From: Flavobacteriales bacterium
Lineage (GTDB): Bacteria > Bacteroidota > Bacteroidia > Flavobacteriales_D > Crocinitomicaceae
Reading direction: 5' to 3'
Length of the DNA stretch: 64,000 nucleotides
NCBI GenBank assembly: GCA_015665275.1
Contig: JADFAL010000041.1
Span: 1 to 64,000, forward strand
The position numbers and the translations under genes are program-made. Within the stretch, counting starts at the first letter, position 1. Each line of letters opens with the position of its first letter. Under the pieces are notes generated by a model, which was not told the DNA's origin, ran no database searches, and saw only the letters and a program-made list of their open reading frames with translations. This document shows, piece after piece, positions 62,024 to 64,000 of this stretch.

Positions 62024-63289
62024 ATGAATACTCAAACACTTCTAGAGGTAGCCAGTAATTATGGAACGCCCACGTATGTTTATGATGCCGAGAGAATCGC
62101 GATGCAATACCGTAAACTTCACGCGGCTTTTAAACGCTTGGACGTCAAATTACACTATGCAATGAAAGCGCTGAGTAACATCAATATTTTGCGATTGCTC
62201 AAGAATGAAGGAGCAGGACTTGATGCCGTATCCATTCAAGAGGTTCACCTTGGACTACATGCAGGATTCGCGCCAGAATCAATTATGTACACCCCAAATT
62301 GCGTTTCATTTGAGGAAATTCGACGTGCGGTAGAATTGGGGGTGCATATCAATCTAGACAACTTGAACATGCTGGAGAAGTTCGGTAGTGAATATGGAGG
62401 AAGCGTTCCGGTATGCATTCGAATCAATCCACATATTATGGCCGGAGGCAATAGTAATATCTCCGTAGGTCATATCGATTCGAAGTTTGGAATATCAATT
62501 CACCAAGTACGCCATATTGAGCGGATCGTAGAGCATTACGGATTGAACATTCGTGGACTGCACATGCATACAGGTAGCGACATTATCGACGCAGATGTAT
62601 TCCTTCGCGGAGCAGCCTTATTGTACGAAGCGGCAACGCACTTTCCAGATTTGGAATTCATGGATTTCGGAAGTGGATTCAAAGTTGGATACAAAGAAAG
62701 CGATATGGTCACTGATATTGAAACTATTGGAGCTCGAATCGCGGATTCCTTTCAGCAGTTTTGTAATGAATATGGTCGTGACTTAGAATTATGGTTCGAG
62801 CCAGGGAAATATATCGTGAGTGAAGCAGGGAAGTTCCTAGTACGCACAAATGTGGTGAAGCAAACCACATCAACCGTATTTGTAGGAGTTGACAGCGGAC
62901 AAAACCATTTGATTCGCCCCATGTTTTATAATGCATATCATCAAATTGAAAACGTTAGCAATACTTCGGGAGAGAAGAAGTTGTATTCTGTCGTCGGCTA
63001 CATCTGTGAAAGCGACACCTTGGGGCACGACCGCCTTTTAACTGAAGTTCGCGAAGGAGATGTACTTGCTATTTCGAATGCCGGAGCATATGCCTTTAGT
63101 ATGTCGAATCAGTACAATTCTCGTTTTCGCCCTGCGGAAGTGCTGTTATACAAAGGCAAGGCTCATCTAATCCGTGAACGCGAAACAATGGAAGATTTAC
63201 TCAAAAATCAAGTTGAATTGCCTGAATTTGAAACGGTTTCTGCTGAAATTGCCTTATTTCGAAAGAAACAAAACACATGGCTCAAGTAA
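62024..63289 (+). CDS. lysA: Diaminopimelate decarboxylase
   Basis: 421-residue PLP enzyme making lysine from meso-diaminopimelate. The PLP Lys lies in LHYAMKALSN near residue 48; family blocks are HMHTGSDI near 185, WFEPGKYIVSEAG near 260, and the substrate-site Cys in YICESDTLGHDR near 327. NAGAYAFSMSNQYNSR near the end is typical. It overlaps the VOC gene by 13 nt. Confidence 0.96.
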   Translation: MNTQTLLEVASNYGTPTYVYDAERIAMQYRKLHAAFKRLDVKLHYAMKALSNINILRLLKNEGAGLDAVSIQEVHLGLHAGFAPESIMYTPNCVSFEEIRRAVELGVHINLDNLNMLEKFGSEYGGSVPVCIRINPHIMAGGNSNISVGHIDSKFGISIHQVRHIERIVEHYGLNIRGLHMHTGSDIIDADVFLRGAALLYEAATHFPDLEFMDFGSGFKVGYKESDMVTDIETIGARIADSFQQFCNEYGRDLELWFEPGKYIVSEAGKFLVRTNVVKQTTSTVFVGVDSGQNHLIRPMFYNAYHQIENVSNTSGEKKLYSVVGYICESDTLGHDRLLTEVREGDVLAISNAGAYAFSMSNQYNSRFRPAEVLLYKGKAHLIRERETMEDLLKNQVELPEFETVSAEIALFRKKQNTWLK

Positions 63290-63690
63290 CTGGATTGGGG
63301 GGCGTATTCCTCAAGTTTCAACAACCGGAAGCAATGCGCACTTGGTACAAGGATGTTCTGGGAATGCAGCCCAACGCCTACGGCGTACTCTTCGAATTCA
63401 ATGGAGATACCCATTCGAAAAAAGGATATTGCCAACTGGGCACATTCGAAGCGTCCAGTGATTATTTTGGTGATCCGAAGCAACAAGTAATGTTGAATTT
63501 TCGGGTAGATGATTTGGAAGCGCTGCAAACGCAATTGGAAGCTGCCAAGGTCAAAATTGTCGATACAATTGAATCGTTTAGTTACGGCAAATTTCTCCAC
63601 ATCGAAGATCCCGAGGGAAATCGAATTGAACTGTGGGAGCCAGTAGATAGCGAATTTGAAGCGGTGGGTGATGCGATGCCTATGAAATAG
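63277..63690 (+). CDS. VOC-superfamily (glyoxalase/bleomycin-resistance-like) protein
   Basis: 137 residues with the paired beta-alpha-beta-beta-beta modules of the vicinal oxygen chelate fold: GLGGVFLKFQQPEAMRTWYKDVLGM at the start and KFLHIEDPEGNRIELWEP at the end. Possible metal ligands are the C-terminal His/Glu. The substrate is unknown. It is translationally coupled to lysA by overlap. Confidence 0.85.
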   Translation: MAQVTGLGGVFLKFQQPEAMRTWYKDVLGMQPNAYGVLFEFNGDTHSKKGYCQLGTFEASSDYFGDPKQQVMLNFRVDDLEALQTQLEAAKVKIVDTIESFSYGKFLHIEDPEGNRIELWEPVDSEFEAVGDAMPMK

Positions 63691-63748
63691 AATATTTCAC
63701 TGGTAACCTCGTCGAATTTGTATTTTGTTGCTTCAAACGAAATGCACT

Positions 63749-64000
63749 ATGAAGACGTTGTTGCCATTAATTCTACTTCCCCTTTTAGTACTTATAGCTT
63801 GTGGATCTCCGGACAAGGAAGATTCTGATGTTAAAATCGAGAATGATTATCCTACCGTTCATAAGGTAGTTGCGCATTGCAACAAAACAATCAACCACGG
63901 CCCCAAGGAAGGATACTTCCGCCTAGCAAAGAAACCCAAAGGTTATTTCTTGCAATACATCTCTGATGAAAAAAACGTCGAAGTTGATTACGAAGCGTTG
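63749..64000 (+). CDS. Lipoprotein, truncated by the window end
   Basis: Not in the ORF track because no stop falls inside the window. The ATG at 63749 opens a reading frame of 84 codons that runs to the edge. It starts with a clear lipoprotein signal (MKTLLPLILLPLLVLIAC) followed by a Gly-Ser-Pro linker and a charged region. The remainder (TINHGPKEGYFRLAKKPKGY) is not recognised. Another ATG at 63743 is in a different frame. Confidence 0.75.
   Translation, partial: MKTLLPLILLPLLVLIACGSPDKEDSDVKIENDYPTVHKVVAHCNKTINHGPKEGYFRLAKKPKGYFLQYISDEKNVEVDYEAL

Overview
The window comes from a chromosome of the Bacteroidota, most likely the class Flavobacteriia. The evidence is a complete Bat (aerotolerance) operon, proteins with type IX secretion (T9SS) C-terminal signals, a PorG/DUF6089-type outer-membrane protein, a primase with a degenerate zinc finger, almost no Shine-Dalgarno sequences, and many Bacteroidota promoters of the form TTG - 17 to 21 nt - TAnnTTTG. 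Coding density is very high. I see no insertion sequence, prophage, CRISPR array, rRNA or tRNA gene. Most genes are housekeeping, so the unusual features are domain architectures and expression signals rather than a mobile island.

Layout. 0.1-6.5 kb: a GH3-type acyl-amide synthetase converges on a leftward PTPS-folE-BI-1 unit. Then come a DUF985 cupin, TlyA and a secreted arylsulfotransferase-like protein. 6.5-10 kb: sufS-sufE-sufT (iron-sulfur cluster assembly) and fabF. 10-14.2 kb: a small Cys-rich membrane protein, an ECF sigma factor and a 1002-residue anti-sigma-like protein that ends in a TonB domain. 14.2-24 kb, leftward: an unknown membrane protein, uvrA, a lytic transglycosylase lipoprotein, a WecA/MraY-like sugar transferase, then a Wzc-Wza-glycosyltransferase exopolysaccharide unit. 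24-28.2 kb: dacB, ddl and a PlsC-like acyltransferase (envelope building). 28.3-31.4 kb, leftward: hpt-adk-obg-PAP2-crcB. It diverges from purK at 31.5 kb.

32.7-39.1 kb: a 1424-residue sensor (beta-propeller, membrane region, two PAS domains, SpoIIE phosphatase), followed by a second PTPS, a MepA-like endopeptidase lipoprotein and an alkaline-phosphatase-fold lipoprotein. 39.6-47.8 kb: the Bat operon (moxR, DUF58, an accessory gene, batA, batB, batC, batD, batE). 48-51.6 kb: rlmN, a small secreted protein and a T9SS type B cargo protein, closed by a strong terminator. 51.8-57 kb: a polyprenyl diphosphate synthase, a YwqK-like lipoprotein, dnaG and two tandem paralogous lipoproteins. 57-60.7 kb: pdxJ, a CBS-domain protein, nadK and a cyclophilin-FKBP fusion. 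61-64 kb: the PorG-like protein, lysA, a VOC protein and a truncated lipoprotein.

The strongest observations are: (1) the ECF/anti-sigma-TonB module; (2) a DnaG that has lost three of its four zinc ligands; (3) two PTPS proteins with the C-x5-HGH motif of biopterin-type enzymes rather than QueD; (4) a dual-family immunophilin with a His-rich tail; (5) a tyrosine-kinase tail made of a (Tyr-Gly)7 hexanucleotide repeat; and (6) several genes whose -7 box lies only 4-7 nt before the ATG, which implies leaderless mRNAs. No search was run; family names rest on motifs read by eye.
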